Below, piece by piece: positions 17,475 through 25,886 of a DNA stretch of 48,592 bases. The first letter of the stretch is position 1; every line of letters starts with the position of its first letter. The notes under the pieces are model-generated. The model searched no databases and was not told the origin of the DNA. It saw only the letters and a program-made list of their open reading frames with translations. The stretch comes from DYMC01 sp035406705 (lineage in GTDB: Bacteria; Verrucomicrobiota; Lentisphaeria; Victivallales; GWF2-50-93). Position numbers and translations under genes: made by a program. The stretch lies in assembly GCA_964426675.1 (NCBI GenBank), contig CAYRRM010000023.1:1-48592 (forward strand), written 5' to 3'.

Positions 17475-18590
17475 ATGATAAGATTGTCACCTTTTGGAAA
17501 AATTCTCGTATTTTTGATACTTTGTATTGGCTCTCTAATCTTTAGCACCCCTCTTATATGGATGCTCTCCACCGCATTAAAGCCAATTGAGCAAACTATG
17601 AGTATGCCACCTACATGGTTACCATATCGTTATTATTGCTTTTTAAATAAAAAAATTGTTTATCTTATTCCAAAACAAAAAATCGAAATGCCATCAATTG
17701 TATTGAAATCAAAGGCAGATAATAATATTATTATTATCCCAAAAAATGAGCTTGATCAACAGAAAATTGAATTAGATAAGTTTGAACTAATATCTGAAGT
17801 GACAGCGACGAAATCAAACCCATATATTGCTGTTACTCCTGAAAATGAAAAAGAAATTCAAGCCACAATCCATTTCATCGAGCTAAAAAATTTAAAGAGA
17901 AAAATATACCCTCGTTGGGAAAATTTTAGGGGTGCTATAAAAGCGATGAAATATTTCTGGCTCTATCTCAAAAACACACTTATATTATGTTTTCTTAACG
18001 TGTTAGGCACAGTAATTTCAAGCGCATTCGCCGCATATGGTTTTTCTCGAATAGACTGGAAAGGTAGAGATAAAATATTCCTCCTGGCCCTTGCAACTAT
18101 GATGGTTCCTTTCCCGGTTATAATGGTGCCTTTATATTCTCTATATCGAAAAATGCAATTAATAGGTACTCCTCATCCCCTCTGGATAGGTTCATTTTTT
18201 GCAGGAGCATTTAATGTATTTCTACTAAGACAGTTCTTTTTAACTATTCCAAATTCAATTTCAGAAGCAGCAAGAATTGATGGTTGCAGTGAATTTCAGA
18301 TTTTTACAAATATTATTTTACCTATGTCTAAACCGGCGCTACTCGTAGTAGCCCTCTTTCAATTCATGGGCACATGGAATGATTTCATCGGACCGCTCCT
18401 CTTCCTCACCAATCAGGAAGATTTCACGCTTGCACTTGGGCTACAATTCTTTCAAAGCCAACACGGAGGAACAGAATGGAACTATTTAATGGCGGCAAGC
18501 CTTATCGTTGTAGCACCTGTAATCGTCCTCTTCCTATTCACACAAAAAGCATTTATAGAAGGAATAGCCACAAGTGGAATAAAAGGATAA
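17475..18590 (+). CDS. Sugar ABC transporter permease (MalG type) with large loop insertion
   Basis: The second permease has 371 residues against the usual ~275. Helix 1 (KILVFLILCIGSLIFSTPLIWML) is followed by an extra segment of ~95 residues (about 52-147), hydrophilic and beta-rich (LKSKADNNIIIIPKNEL, ISEVTATKSNPYIAVTPENE), before the standard core starts at WLYLKNTLILCF. The EAA loop (SEAARIDGCSEFQIFTNIILP) is intact. The extra segment should face outside and might contact the anchored binding protein. No ATPase gene follows, so a shared MsiK-like ATPase elsewhere is likely. Confidence 0.92.
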   Translation: MIRLSPFGKILVFLILCIGSLIFSTPLIWMLSTALKPIEQTMSMPPTWLPYRYYCFLNKKIVYLIPKQKIEMPSIVLKSKADNNIIIIPKNELDQQKIELDKFELISEVTATKSNPYIAVTPENEKEIQATIHFIELKNLKRKIYPRWENFRGAIKAMKYFWLYLKNTLILCFLNVLGTVISSAFAAYGFSRIDWKGRDKIFLLALATMMVPFPVIMVPLYSLYRKMQLIGTPHPLWIGSFFAGAFNVFLLRQFFLTIPNSISEAARIDGCSEFQIFTNIILPMSKPALLVVALFQFMGTWNDFIGPLLFLTNQEDFTLALGLQFFQSQHGGTEWNYLMAASLIVVAPVIVLFLFTQKAFIEGIATSGIKG

Positions 18591-18987
18591 TATTTTTTTT
18601 ACTCCACTTCCTGGAAATAAACTCTTTTATTCTTTTTTCATTTCTGGCCGCAGAAAACTATGCCATATTTCATTTCTATCTGGCGCAGCGCGCAAAAGCA
18701 AAGCCATGAATGAGGACAGCGTAGTAATTTCTCAGGGTTTTTCTCCATAAGCATATCTACCACCATAACCAAACACTTACGGATTCAATAATTCAAAGAT
18801 TAGAAAAAAAATGAACTATGTGGAAATTCACAACATTTTTACGCAATATTTATAATCTCTTATCAGCTTGAACTGAAAATTTAGGCTAAAATATTATCTC
18901 AAAACATCAAAAAATCTTATTGAATTAAAGAAATTAAATGCTAAAAGTAACATTGTAAAATCAAAATTACCCGGAGGCAAAAAAATT
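18591..18987. other. Intergenic region before recA
   Basis: No gene is convincing. A 38-codon minus-strand frame (about 18637-18753) with several Cys codons has no clear ribosome site. No strong terminator hairpin follows the permease gene. Mildly GC-richer DNA at 18640-18720 may be a decayed gene. A possible promoter for recA lies at 18868-18897. Confidence 0.35.
18868..18897 (+). promoter_or_regulatory. Possible recA promoter
   Basis: TTGAAC (18868-18873) and TATTAT (18892-18897) with an 18-bp spacer lie about 90 bp before the recA ATG. I see no obvious LexA box of a known type around it, so DNA-damage control cannot be judged. Confidence 0.35.
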
Positions 18988-20025
18988 ATGAGCGAAAATC
19001 AAAAGACAACCACAGCAATAAAAGATAAAGAAAAAGATAAAAATCTTTCTCTGGCTATATCACAGATAGAAAAAGAATTTGGTAAAGGTTCTATAATGAG
19101 AATGGGAGATGAGAAACTTCATTTTGACGTCCCAGTTATTTCAACAGGTTCATTTTCCCTTGATATTGCATTAGGGATAGGAGGAGTTCCAAGAGGTAGA
19201 ATTGTTGAAATATATGGCCCTGAATCTTCGGGAAAAACAACTCTATGCCTTCACGTTATCGCAAATGCACAGAAAAATGGTGGTGTAGGTGCTCTCATTG
19301 ATGCAGAACACGCATTTGATCCTGTATATGCAAAGAAAATAGGTGTTGACCTTGATTCTCTGCTGATTTCTCAGCCAGATTGCGGAGAAGATGCCCTCAA
19401 TATTACTGATACTCTTGTCCGAAGCAATGCTGTAGATGTAGTTGTAATAGATTCTGTTGCAGCACTTGTCCCTCGGGCTGAAATAGAAGGACAGATGGGA
19501 GATTCTTTCATCGGAGTTCAGGCTCGATTGATGTCGCAGGCTTTAAGAAAATTAACCGGTGCAGTAAGCCGTAGTAAAACATGTTGTATATTTACAAATC
19601 AGATAAGGGAAAAAATAGGAGTAATGTTTGGTAATCCTGAAACTACTACTGGAGGAAATGCGCTTAAATTTTACAGTTCAATTCGCCTTGATATTCGTAA
19701 AACAGCCCCTATAAAGGATTCCAATGGCAACGTTATTGGTAATAGAACTAAAGTTAAAGTAGTAAAAAATAAACTTGCTCCGCCGTTTCGTCAAGCTGAG
19801 TTCGATATAAATTATTCGGAGGGGATTTCGTATGCTGCTTCTATAATTGATGTGGCAATAGAAATGCAAATCATTGAAAAACGCGGCTCATGGTTTTCAT
19901 TTGAAGGTGAACAACTTGGACAGGGCAAGGAAAGTCTTAAAGATATCCTCCAACGAAGTCCACAATTGCAAGAAAAAATAATATCAAAAGTAAAAGAAAC
20001 TGTGCTCAGTAAAAAAAATGAGTAA
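18988..20025 (+). CDS. recA: Recombinase A
   Basis: At 345 residues this is a standard RecA. Walker A is GPESSGKT (77-84), Walker B lies in DVVVIDSVAAL, and the DNA-binding loops are visible (IEGQMGDSFIGVQARLMSQAL; FGNPETTTGGNALKFYSS). RecA polymerises on single-stranded DNA, drives strand exchange and activates the SOS response. The N-terminal arm (about 20 residues) is Lys-rich, and the C-terminus ends KKNE without the long acidic tail of E. coli RecA. A GGAGG site precedes the ATG. A GTG-started oxidoreductase gene follows after 6 bp. Confidence 0.98.
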   Translation: MSENQKTTTAIKDKEKDKNLSLAISQIEKEFGKGSIMRMGDEKLHFDVPVISTGSFSLDIALGIGGVPRGRIVEIYGPESSGKTTLCLHVIANAQKNGGVGALIDAEHAFDPVYAKKIGVDLDSLLISQPDCGEDALNITDTLVRSNAVDVVVIDSVAALVPRAEIEGQMGDSFIGVQARLMSQALRKLTGAVSRSKTCCIFTNQIREKIGVMFGNPETTTGGNALKFYSSIRLDIRKTAPIKDSNGNVIGNRTKVKVVKNKLAPPFRQAEFDINYSEGISYAASIIDVAIEMQIIEKRGSWFSFEGEQLGQGKESLKDILQRSPQLQEKIISKVKETVLSKKNE

Positions 20026-20031
20026 ATTGTT

Positions 20032-21084
20032 GTGAATGAATATATCAACAATGATTTTGATTTTCATATCATAGGCGCCTCATTCGCTGGTTCTTCAATA
20101 GCGCGCGAACTGCTAAAAAAAAACAAAAGTGTTCTTTTAATTGACTACTCAGAGCCTGGTTCAAGACTTAAATGCGCCGGAGGAATAGAAATGCATGCCT
20201 TTCAGCATGCAAATCTTGATATACCATTCGAAAAATGCATGAGAGGTATTCTTTCTCTCGATGGAGAACTTTTTGAAAAAAAAATTGATTATGCTGTCGT
20301 TGATAGGCGCACTCTTGATAAGGCTTCCTGTGATAAGGCAATATCAGAAGGTGCGAAATTCGCAAAAGCAAAATATTTATCTCATAATGAAGCAGGAAAA
20401 ACATTAGAAATATTAATTGAAGGAAAAAAAGAGAAAGTAAAATTCAATAACCTCATACTTGCTAACGGATTCTCTCATACAAAAAAAAATATCTTCCTCG
20501 AACCTTATTCCATCGCAAAAGTAGAAATAGTAAAGGGGGTATCTCCCCAACCAGGCTCCCTGATGTTCATATTTGAAAGCGGAGAGATGAATGGGTACTA
20601 TTGGATTTTTCCTTTACCAGATGGAAAACTAAACATTGGAGCTGGTTCTGTAACAGATTTTAAACACATTGACAGTAAATTTCAGGAATTTAAGAAAAAA
20701 TTTTTGCTAAACGGCGAGATTATTGCAAGAGGAGGAGGAATTATTCCACTGTATCCATCTCTTTTTCCACAAAACGAGAACGGCTCTGTAACAAAATTTG
20801 GAAACGCAGCAGGAATGGTTCAACCTCTAACTGGCGAAGGTCTAAAATATATATCACGAATTTCTCAAATTTTTGCTGATTCTATGGCTAAAGGAGATCC
20901 TATTAACCTGAAGTGGTTATTATCAGAACCGTTTTTCAAAATTATGCTGGGAACTCTTCTCCTTCGACTTTGTTTTTGCGGGGGAAATTCAGGTATGAGA
21001 CTTTACGTTTCTCTTGCGAAATTCGCAACGCATTTTAGTGACTGGAAAAAAATAATACAAAATGACTCTTTAAGAAAACTGTAG
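20032..21084 (+). CDS. FAD-dependent oxidoreductase, geranylgeranyl-reductase type
   Basis: The 350-residue protein starts at a GTG 6 bp after recA. It has an N-terminal Rossmann motif (FHIIGASFAGSSIARELLKK) for FAD, then CAGGIE and VDRRTLDKASCDKAISEGA, and a later FAD-contacting block GNAAGMVQPLTGEGLKYI. These fit the geranylgeranyl reductase / digeranylgeranylglycerophospholipid reductase-like group, which reduces isoprenoid double bonds or acts on related lipids. The substrate cannot be read from the sequence. Two TGCGA-N3-TCGCA palindromes lie in this gene. Confidence 0.8.
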   Translation: MNEYINNDFDFHIIGASFAGSSIARELLKKNKSVLLIDYSEPGSRLKCAGGIEMHAFQHANLDIPFEKCMRGILSLDGELFEKKIDYAVVDRRTLDKASCDKAISEGAKFAKAKYLSHNEAGKTLEILIEGKKEKVKFNNLILANGFSHTKKNIFLEPYSIAKVEIVKGVSPQPGSLMFIFESGEMNGYYWIFPLPDGKLNIGAGSVTDFKHIDSKFQEFKKKFLLNGEIIARGGGIIPLYPSLFPQNENGSVTKFGNAAGMVQPLTGEGLKYISRISQIFADSMAKGDPINLKWLLSEPFFKIMLGTLLLRLCFCGGNSGMRLYVSLAKFATHFSDWKKIIQNDSLRKL

Positions 21085-21102
21085 TAAAGATGCTACCATA
21101 TT

Positions 21103-21678
21103 TCAAAAATTAAAGTCGAAGTTCTCGGGTTTCTTTTCTGCTGGAGAGTGTGTATTTCCCGTATTTTCACCATTTACATTCCATATCCCATGTCCACCTT
21201 TTACAGCCTCAGTAATTTGAAAAATCCCTGTTGCAAGAACCTTATTGTTACATATAATATCAACTTTATATTCGCCAACGGGCCACATGTTATTTTCAGG
21301 TACAGCCAAACTAAAATCCATATAGTTTACATTCTGTGGAGGAGCTTGCTTTGATAACTCATATATCTTTACGTATTCTTTGGACTTTTTTTTCATCCAT
21401 ACTGATGAAATCGTTTGATCAGGCGATGCTCCATTAATATTAAACCATACATGAATTTTTCTGGTATTACATGGAAAACTTTTTGAAATTCCTGAGGGCC
21501 TATCATTTTCTATCGAATCAGCAAAACATAAATTCGATACAACAGGTGCAGAGAGTTCTTCAATAACATCAACGACTTTGTTTAATTCTTTCCAGAAATC
21601 GGCAAAAATTGAAACTGATAAAAAAACTGATAAAAATAAAATAATAATACCCAAAAATTTTTTTCTATTTTTTTTCAT
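21103..21678 (-). CDS. Small secreted beta-rich protein of unknown function
   Basis: The 191 residues start with a signal peptide (MKKNRKKFLGIIILFLSVFL onward, cut near IFA). The mature part has one beta-sandwich-like domain: FPCNTRKIHVWFNINGA, later WPVGEYKVDIICNNKVLATGIFQI. This pattern weakly recalls DUF2914-like domains. The tail is Asn/Gly/Pro-rich and ends in DFNF. It starts 8 bp after the UDP-glucose dehydrogenase stop and is probably cotranscribed, hinting at an envelope-related role. Confidence 0.6.
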   Translation of the reverse strand: MKKNRKKFLGIIILFLSVFLSVSIFADFWKELNKVVDVIEELSAPVVSNLCFADSIENDRPSGISKSFPCNTRKIHVWFNINGASPDQTISSVWMKKKSKEYVKIYELSKQAPPQNVNYMDFSLAVPENNMWPVGEYKVDIICNNKVLATGIFQITEAVKGGHGIWNVNGENTGNTHSPAEKKPENFDFNF

Positions 21679-21686
21679 ACTACATA

Positions 21687-23078
21687 TTATAAGTTAAGCA
21701 AATCTTCTTTTCCTATAGAACACACATTAAAACCAATTTTAAATAGAGCTTCTCTGTCAATTACATTCCTGCCATCAAAAATAAAAGCAGGTTTATTCAT
21801 TATACCATATATCATTTTATAATCATATTCTGCAAATTCTTTCCAATCAGTGAGTATTAAAATTGCATGAGCATCTCTGACGCAATCAATGTAATTAGAG
21901 AAAAAACTAACTTTTTTCTTGTATTCAGCAAGGTCAGTTTTCGCATTTTCAATTGCTTTCGGATCAAAAATACTTACTATCGCATTTTCTTCAATAAGTT
22001 TCTTTGCTACATAAATTGCAGGAGACTCACGGGTATCTCCTGTGTCAGCTTTAAATGCAAAACCAAATATAGCAATTTTTTTTCCTGAAATTGTATTAAA
22101 CATCTTATCTATGACATTTAAAACAAAACGATGCTGCTGATATTCATTTATCTCAACAACTTTTTGCCAATAATCTGCCACTTCATTAAGTCCATAATGA
22201 CGACATAAATAAACGAGATTCAAAATGTCTTTTTTGAAACACGACCCCCCGAAACCAACTCCTGCACGGAGAAATTTAGGTCCAATTCGACTATCCATTC
22301 CAACAGCTTTTGCAACCTCATCAATGTCGGCGTTAGTTTTTTCGCAAAGGGCGGAAATGCTATTAATTGAAGAAATTCTTTGAGCAAGCATTGCATTTGC
22401 GACCAATTTTGAAAGCTCACTACTCCAGACATTGGTAAGAAGTATTTTTTCCTTTGGAACCCAGTGTTCATAAATTTCCGCTATTTTTCTGGCTGCATTC
22501 CTTGCACTTTCCGTATTCATTGAACCTATCAAAACGCGATCCGGATTCTCGAGATCATTTATCGCTGTACCTTCTGCAAGAAACTCAGGATTTGAAATTA
22601 TCTCGAAATTTAAACCTTTCTTATTTGACTGTAAGATACGATACATTGCTTCTGCTGTTCTCACCGGCAAAGTGCTCTTCTCTACTACGATTTTGTCGTC
22701 ATCAGAATAGTCAATAATTGAACGTGCTGTTTTTTCCCAATATTGAAGATCTGCAGCCATACCCGCCCCTTCTCCAAAAGTCTTTGTAGGCGTATTAACA
22801 CTTACAAAAATTATTGATGATTCCTTTATTCCTTTTTCCAGATCAGTAGAAAAGAAAAGATTTTTTCCCCTCACTTTTTTTACTACTTCATATAATCCTG
22901 ATTCATAGATAGGAAGATTTTCTGAATTCCAATCAGAAATACGTTTCTCATTTATATCAACGACTGTAACTTTATATTCCGGGCAATGCATAGCAATAAC
23001 AGCCATAGTAGGACCACCAACGTATCCAGCCCCAATGCAAAGAATATTTTTATCTTTAGAGTTTTTTTTATTCATCAA
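21687..23078 (-). CDS. ugd: UDP-glucose 6-dehydrogenase (eukaryote-like type)
   Basis: A 463-residue enzyme that oxidises UDP-glucose to UDP-glucuronate with two NAD. Visible are the NAD-binding motif CIGAGYVGGPT (14-24), EKSTLPVRTAE (133-143), NPEFLAEGTAI (163-173) and the catalytic Cys280 in GVGFGGSCFKKDI. The phrases AMHCPEYKVTVVDIN and NLPIYESGL, the length and the GGSCFKKD form are typical of animal/plant-like UGDH rather than the ~390-430-residue bacterial Ugd. It faces pgk across a 170-bp divergent spacer. The product would feed surface polysaccharide synthesis. Two adjacent ATGs are possible starts. Confidence 0.95.
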   Translation of the reverse strand: MMNKKNSKDKNILCIGAGYVGGPTMAVIAMHCPEYKVTVVDINEKRISDWNSENLPIYESGLYEVVKKVRGKNLFFSTDLEKGIKESSIIFVSVNTPTKTFGEGAGMAADLQYWEKTARSIIDYSDDDKIVVEKSTLPVRTAEAMYRILQSNKKGLNFEIISNPEFLAEGTAINDLENPDRVLIGSMNTESARNAARKIAEIYEHWVPKEKILLTNVWSSELSKLVANAMLAQRISSINSISALCEKTNADIDEVAKAVGMDSRIGPKFLRAGVGFGGSCFKKDILNLVYLCRHYGLNEVADYWQKVVEINEYQQHRFVLNVIDKMFNTISGKKIAIFGFAFKADTGDTRESPAIYVAKKLIEENAIVSIFDPKAIENAKTDLAEYKKKVSFFSNYIDCVRDAHAILILTDWKEFAEYDYKMIYGIMNKPAFIFDGRNVIDREALFKIGFNVCSIGKEDLLNL

Positions 23079-23248
23079 CCAAAATCTCCCGTATTTTTGT
23101 AATTAGCAAAATAATTCTATACTTTTATTTTTCAAGAACTTCGTAATTTTTATTGTAAAAAAAGACTAAATCACTTTATTTTCTCAAAAAGTGGTGTAAA
23201 TTTATAGTTCCCTATACTTTTACGTCATAAATAAATAAAGGAGAAAAT

Positions 23249-24460
23249 ATGAACTTTAAAAAGAAAACTGTAAGAGATGTGAACTTGAAAGGGAAAAGAG
23301 TCGTAATGAGAGTAGATTTCAATGTCCCTGTAAAAGAAGGAAAAGTCAAAGATGATACCAGAATAAAGGCCGCTTTACCTACAATTAAATATATCCTTGA
23401 CCAGGGCGCTTCTCTCGTGCTCTTAAGTCATCTTGGCCGTCCAGAAGGAAAACCTGCCCCTGAATTTAGTTTAAAACCAACTGTTGAAGTCCTCAGTAAA
23501 TTACTTGGAAAACCTGTCCAATTTGCGGAAGATTGTATTGGGGAAGCCACTGTCAAAAAGGCTATAGCTTTAAAACCAGGCGAAGTCATGATCTGCGAAA
23601 ATACCCGTTTTCATAAAGAAGAAGATATGAAAACAAAAACTGATGATGATAAAGCGAAAGCTGAGGCTTTTGCAAAAGAACTTGCCAAACTTGGCGAAAT
23701 TTACGTAAATGACGCTTTTGGAACTGCACATCGTTCACACGGTTCAACCGCTAAAATATGCAAATTTATCCCAATATCTGTTGCTGGATTCTTGATGGAA
23801 AAAGAAATTGAATACCTTGGAGGAGCAATTGAAAATCCAAAAAGACCTTTCGTTGCTATCATAGGCGGGGCAAAGGTATCAGATAAACTCGCTGTCTTAA
23901 AAGCACTAATACAAAAAGTTGACGTTCTAATCATTGGTGGTGGAATGGCTTATACATTCCTCAAGGCAATGGGACACCAAATTGGTAAATCCCTTTGCGA
24001 AGAAGAACTCCTTCAAACAGCCAGAGAAATAATGGACGAAGCAAAGGCTAAAAATGTAAAATTATTACTCCCCTGTGATAATGTAATAGCAGATAAATTT
24101 GATAATAATGCAAATATCCAGACAGTCGGAATGGATATTCCAGAGGGATGGATGGCCCTGGATATTGGACCAAAATCAGTAGCAGAATTTTCTAAAGAAA
24201 TATCTCAAGCTAAAACAGTTGTATGGAATGGGCCTATGGGTTGTTTTGAAATGCCAAATTTTGCAAAAGGTACTCTTGGCATTTGTAAATCCGTTGCAGA
24301 TTCAGGTGCAATAAGCATAATTGGCGGTGGAGACTCTGTAAGAGCAGTAAATGAAAGCGGTCTTGCAGAAAAAATGACACATATCTCAACAGGAGGAGGA
24401 GCATCCCTCGAACTCCTCGAAGGGAAAGAACTTCCCGGTGTAAAAGCCCTAAATGATTAA
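23249..24460 (+). CDS. pgk: Phosphoglycerate kinase
   Basis: The 403-residue enzyme interconverts 1,3-bisphosphoglycerate + ADP and 3-phosphoglycerate + ATP in glycolysis. Signatures are MRVDFNVPVKEGKVKDDTRI near the N-terminus, SHLGRPEG, NDAFGTAHRSHGS, IIGGAKVSDKL, KTVVWNGPMGCFE and IIGGGDSVRAV close to the C-terminus. An AAGGAG ribosome site precedes the ATG. It ends at a good terminator (24488-24519) and appears monocistronic. Confidence 0.98.
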   Translation: MNFKKKTVRDVNLKGKRVVMRVDFNVPVKEGKVKDDTRIKAALPTIKYILDQGASLVLLSHLGRPEGKPAPEFSLKPTVEVLSKLLGKPVQFAEDCIGEATVKKAIALKPGEVMICENTRFHKEEDMKTKTDDDKAKAEAFAKELAKLGEIYVNDAFGTAHRSHGSTAKICKFIPISVAGFLMEKEIEYLGGAIENPKRPFVAIIGGAKVSDKLAVLKALIQKVDVLIIGGGMAYTFLKAMGHQIGKSLCEEELLQTAREIMDEAKAKNVKLLLPCDNVIADKFDNNANIQTVGMDIPEGWMALDIGPKSVAEFSKEISQAKTVVWNGPMGCFEMPNFAKGTLGICKSVADSGAISIIGGGDSVRAVNESGLAEKMTHISTGGGASLELLEGKELPGVKALND

Positions 24461-24487
24461 TTTCTAACTTTTTTTTATAAAATCAAA

Positions 24488-24519
24488 GAAAAAAGCGGAG
24501 CCTTTTTGCTTCGCTTTTT
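24488..24519. terminator. Bidirectional rho-independent terminator
   Basis: Stem GCGGAGC / GCTTCGC (one G-U pair) flanked by A and T tracts, with a short CTTTTT loop and a T run to 24523. It ends the pgk transcript on the plus strand. Because A runs flank the left arm, it also works for a minus-strand transcript arriving from the candidate RNA at 24520-24865. Confidence 0.85.
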
Positions 24520-24865
24520 TTTTGCATAAGCCATCCTGAATTTGAACGTTGAAGAAGTACCCCTTTCGGGAGATGCGCCATTCCTGACGCAGGCTTCAAA
24601 TGCTGGATGAAATTCTCAGCGATTGGGGAATCCAAAAAAATTCCTCATGAATTCTGGATTCGATGATATTTCCCATCGAGAGGACGATTATAGTGTCTGC
24701 TGGAAAAAGATTTTCGTGTTTTTGGGCAAAAAGTTTTTCTGCACATCCCCTATCTATTCTGAAAATTTTTCTGACTCCGCCGTATTTTTTTCTCGCTTCT
24801 CCCAGTTTTAGGCTCTCGATACCATCGTTTTCAGGTTCATTTCGAGAAGTCCCAACCGTTTTTTT
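24488..24865 (-). ncRNA. Candidate structured non-coding RNA
   Basis: A consensus promoter at 24872-24900 would start a minus-strand transcript near 24865, which ends at the terminator at 24488-24519 (about 375 nt). Complementary segments are frequent: 24532-24536 with 24605-24609 and 24540-24546 with 24595-24601 enclose a domain with a TGCG/CGCA hairpin (24574-24577 with 24588-24591) and a CCC-GAAA-GGG hairpin; GAATCC/GGATTC (24628-24633 with 24656-24661) and CGATG/CATCG (24661-24665 with 24674-24678) form two further hairpins. One frame is open for about 95 codons but has no start codon after the transcription start. I could not match it to RNase P, tmRNA, SRP or 6S RNA from memory; a decayed gene is the alternative. 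Confidence 0.45.
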
Positions 24866-24871
24866 GAGAAC

Positions 24872-24900
24872 ATTATACTACATAAATACCTACTTGTCAA
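24872..24900 (-). promoter_or_regulatory. Consensus sigma-70 promoter on the minus strand
   Basis: Read on the minus strand: TTGACA (24900-24895), a 17-bp spacer, and TATAAT (24877-24872). Both boxes are perfect. No protein gene begins behind it, which is why the downstream stretch is proposed as an RNA gene. Confidence 0.75.
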
Positions 24901-24979
24901 GTGATTATATAATATTTTTTGAATTTTTCAGTGAAGCCTATGTATCGTGCAAGGAGGATATCGGAATATCATCGTCCCA

Positions 24980-25063
24980 CTAATAATTGAACAAGCCTCC
25001 GCAAACTCTTATCTTGTGTTTGAATTTTCCTGCCAAAAGCGTATTTTTCAATGTTGCGCTCAT
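24980..25063 (-). CDS. Possible 27-residue peptide gene
   Basis: On the minus strand an AAAGGAGG ribosome site (about 25077-25070) lies 7 bases before an ATG at 25063, opening a 27-codon frame whose product starts MSATLKNTLLAGKFKHKIRV and ends in CGGLFNY. The peptide is basic. The ribosome site lies in a 10-bp inverted repeat: AAGGAGGATA at 24951-24960 and its complement at 25068-25077. Very short, so this may be chance, but the ribosome site is the best in the stretch. Confidence 0.28.
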   Translation of the reverse strand: MSATLKNTLLAGKFKHKIRVCGGLFNY

Positions 25064-25351
25064 GCTGTATCCTCCTTTGTTTACTAGTTTCTTAAAAGGA
25101 CAGCTTAGCACGGAACAAAAAAATCTCCAGTCCAAAAAGCAATTTGGTGAGTACTCAATTTTCTACATCTTCTTATTATTAAGGGTATTATGATGTAGCA
25201 GCAATTCCAACTGCGCTGTATAGAATAAATCTATGCAAATGCGTTTTTTTTATAATTTATTATAATTTATGACCTCATAAAGATATAAATGTATTGTTAA
25301 CACAATAAATTTTTGTTACAAAAAATATCTTTAGGTTATATAATAATAGAA
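25064..25351. other. Spacer before the sigma-factor gene
   Basis: Apart from the ribosome-site arm at 25068-25077 I see no gene. A tandem TATAATTTAT (about 25250-25270) is followed by a long AT-rich leader before the sigma gene; a promoter is probably here but cannot be placed with confidence. Confidence 0.35.
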
Positions 25352-25870
25352 ATGAAAAACTCAGAAGAGTTAGAAAAGATAATCTATGATCATGCAAGGG
25401 CATTGAAGTCTTACCTGATATGTTTGGGTGTTGGTTATTCAATTGCCGATGATATTATTCAGGAGGTTTTTGTGTGTTTTTGGAAACAACAAGAAACAAA
25501 ACCGGAAAATGTTGAACTAATAGCTTGGCTAAAAGGTATAGCTAAAAATATAGCTATGAATTATTTTAGAGGTGAGAAGCGCAGGCAAATCCGACACAGA
25601 GAGGCCATTGCTAATATTATTGGTTCAAATTCAAATGAAATTGATGATGAAACATATCTTTCAGAGAGATTAAGAGCCCTTGATATCTGCCTTGAAAAAT
25701 TACCCGAAAAAAGCAAAAGCCTTTTACAATTAAGATATAAAGACAGAAAGTCATTCAAACAAATAGCAACTAATTTTACATTCAGTAGTGAATCAGCTAT
25801 TAGAATGACTATGATGAGAATAAGAAACTCTCTCAAGTTATGCATTGAAGAAGAAATATTAAAGAAATAA
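25352..25870 (+). CDS. ECF-type RNA polymerase sigma factor
   Basis: About 172 residues from the ATG at 25352 (MKNSEELEKI); a TTG at 25313 would add 13 residues but is less likely. Region 2 is seen in YSIADDIIQEVFVCFWKQ and LIAWLKGIAKNIAMNYFRGEKRR, region 4 in LEKLPEKSKSLLQLRYKDRK followed by SFKQIATNFTFSSESAIRMT and MMRIRNSL. Such factors redirect RNA polymerase to a small set of promoters. The FecR-like gene begins 16 bp downstream, the usual sigma/anti-sigma pairing. Confidence 0.9.
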   Translation: MKNSEELEKIIYDHARALKSYLICLGVGYSIADDIIQEVFVCFWKQQETKPENVELIAWLKGIAKNIAMNYFRGEKRRQIRHREAIANIIGSNSNEIDDETYLSERLRALDICLEKLPEKSKSLLQLRYKDRKSFKQIATNFTFSSESAIRMTMMRIRNSLKLCIEEEILKK

Positions 25871-25886
25871 AAAGTAATATAAAAAA

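Noticed and set aside
18637..18753. 38-codon minus-strand frame with four Cys codons, possible zinc-ribbon remnant
   Set aside because: Too short, no ribosome site, and Cys spacing does not fit a known zinc ribbon.
24623..24811. 62-codon plus-strand ORF after the pgk terminator
   Set aside because: It overlaps the hairpin-rich segment in another frame and has no plausible ribosome site or family.
24488..24865. RNase P RNA, tmRNA, SRP RNA or 6S RNA
   Set aside because: The length suits the first two, but I could not find their conserved core sequences.
24663..24983. 106-codon plus-strand ORF
   Set aside because: It is antisense to the candidate RNA, has low-complexity Phe/Ser composition and no ribosome site.
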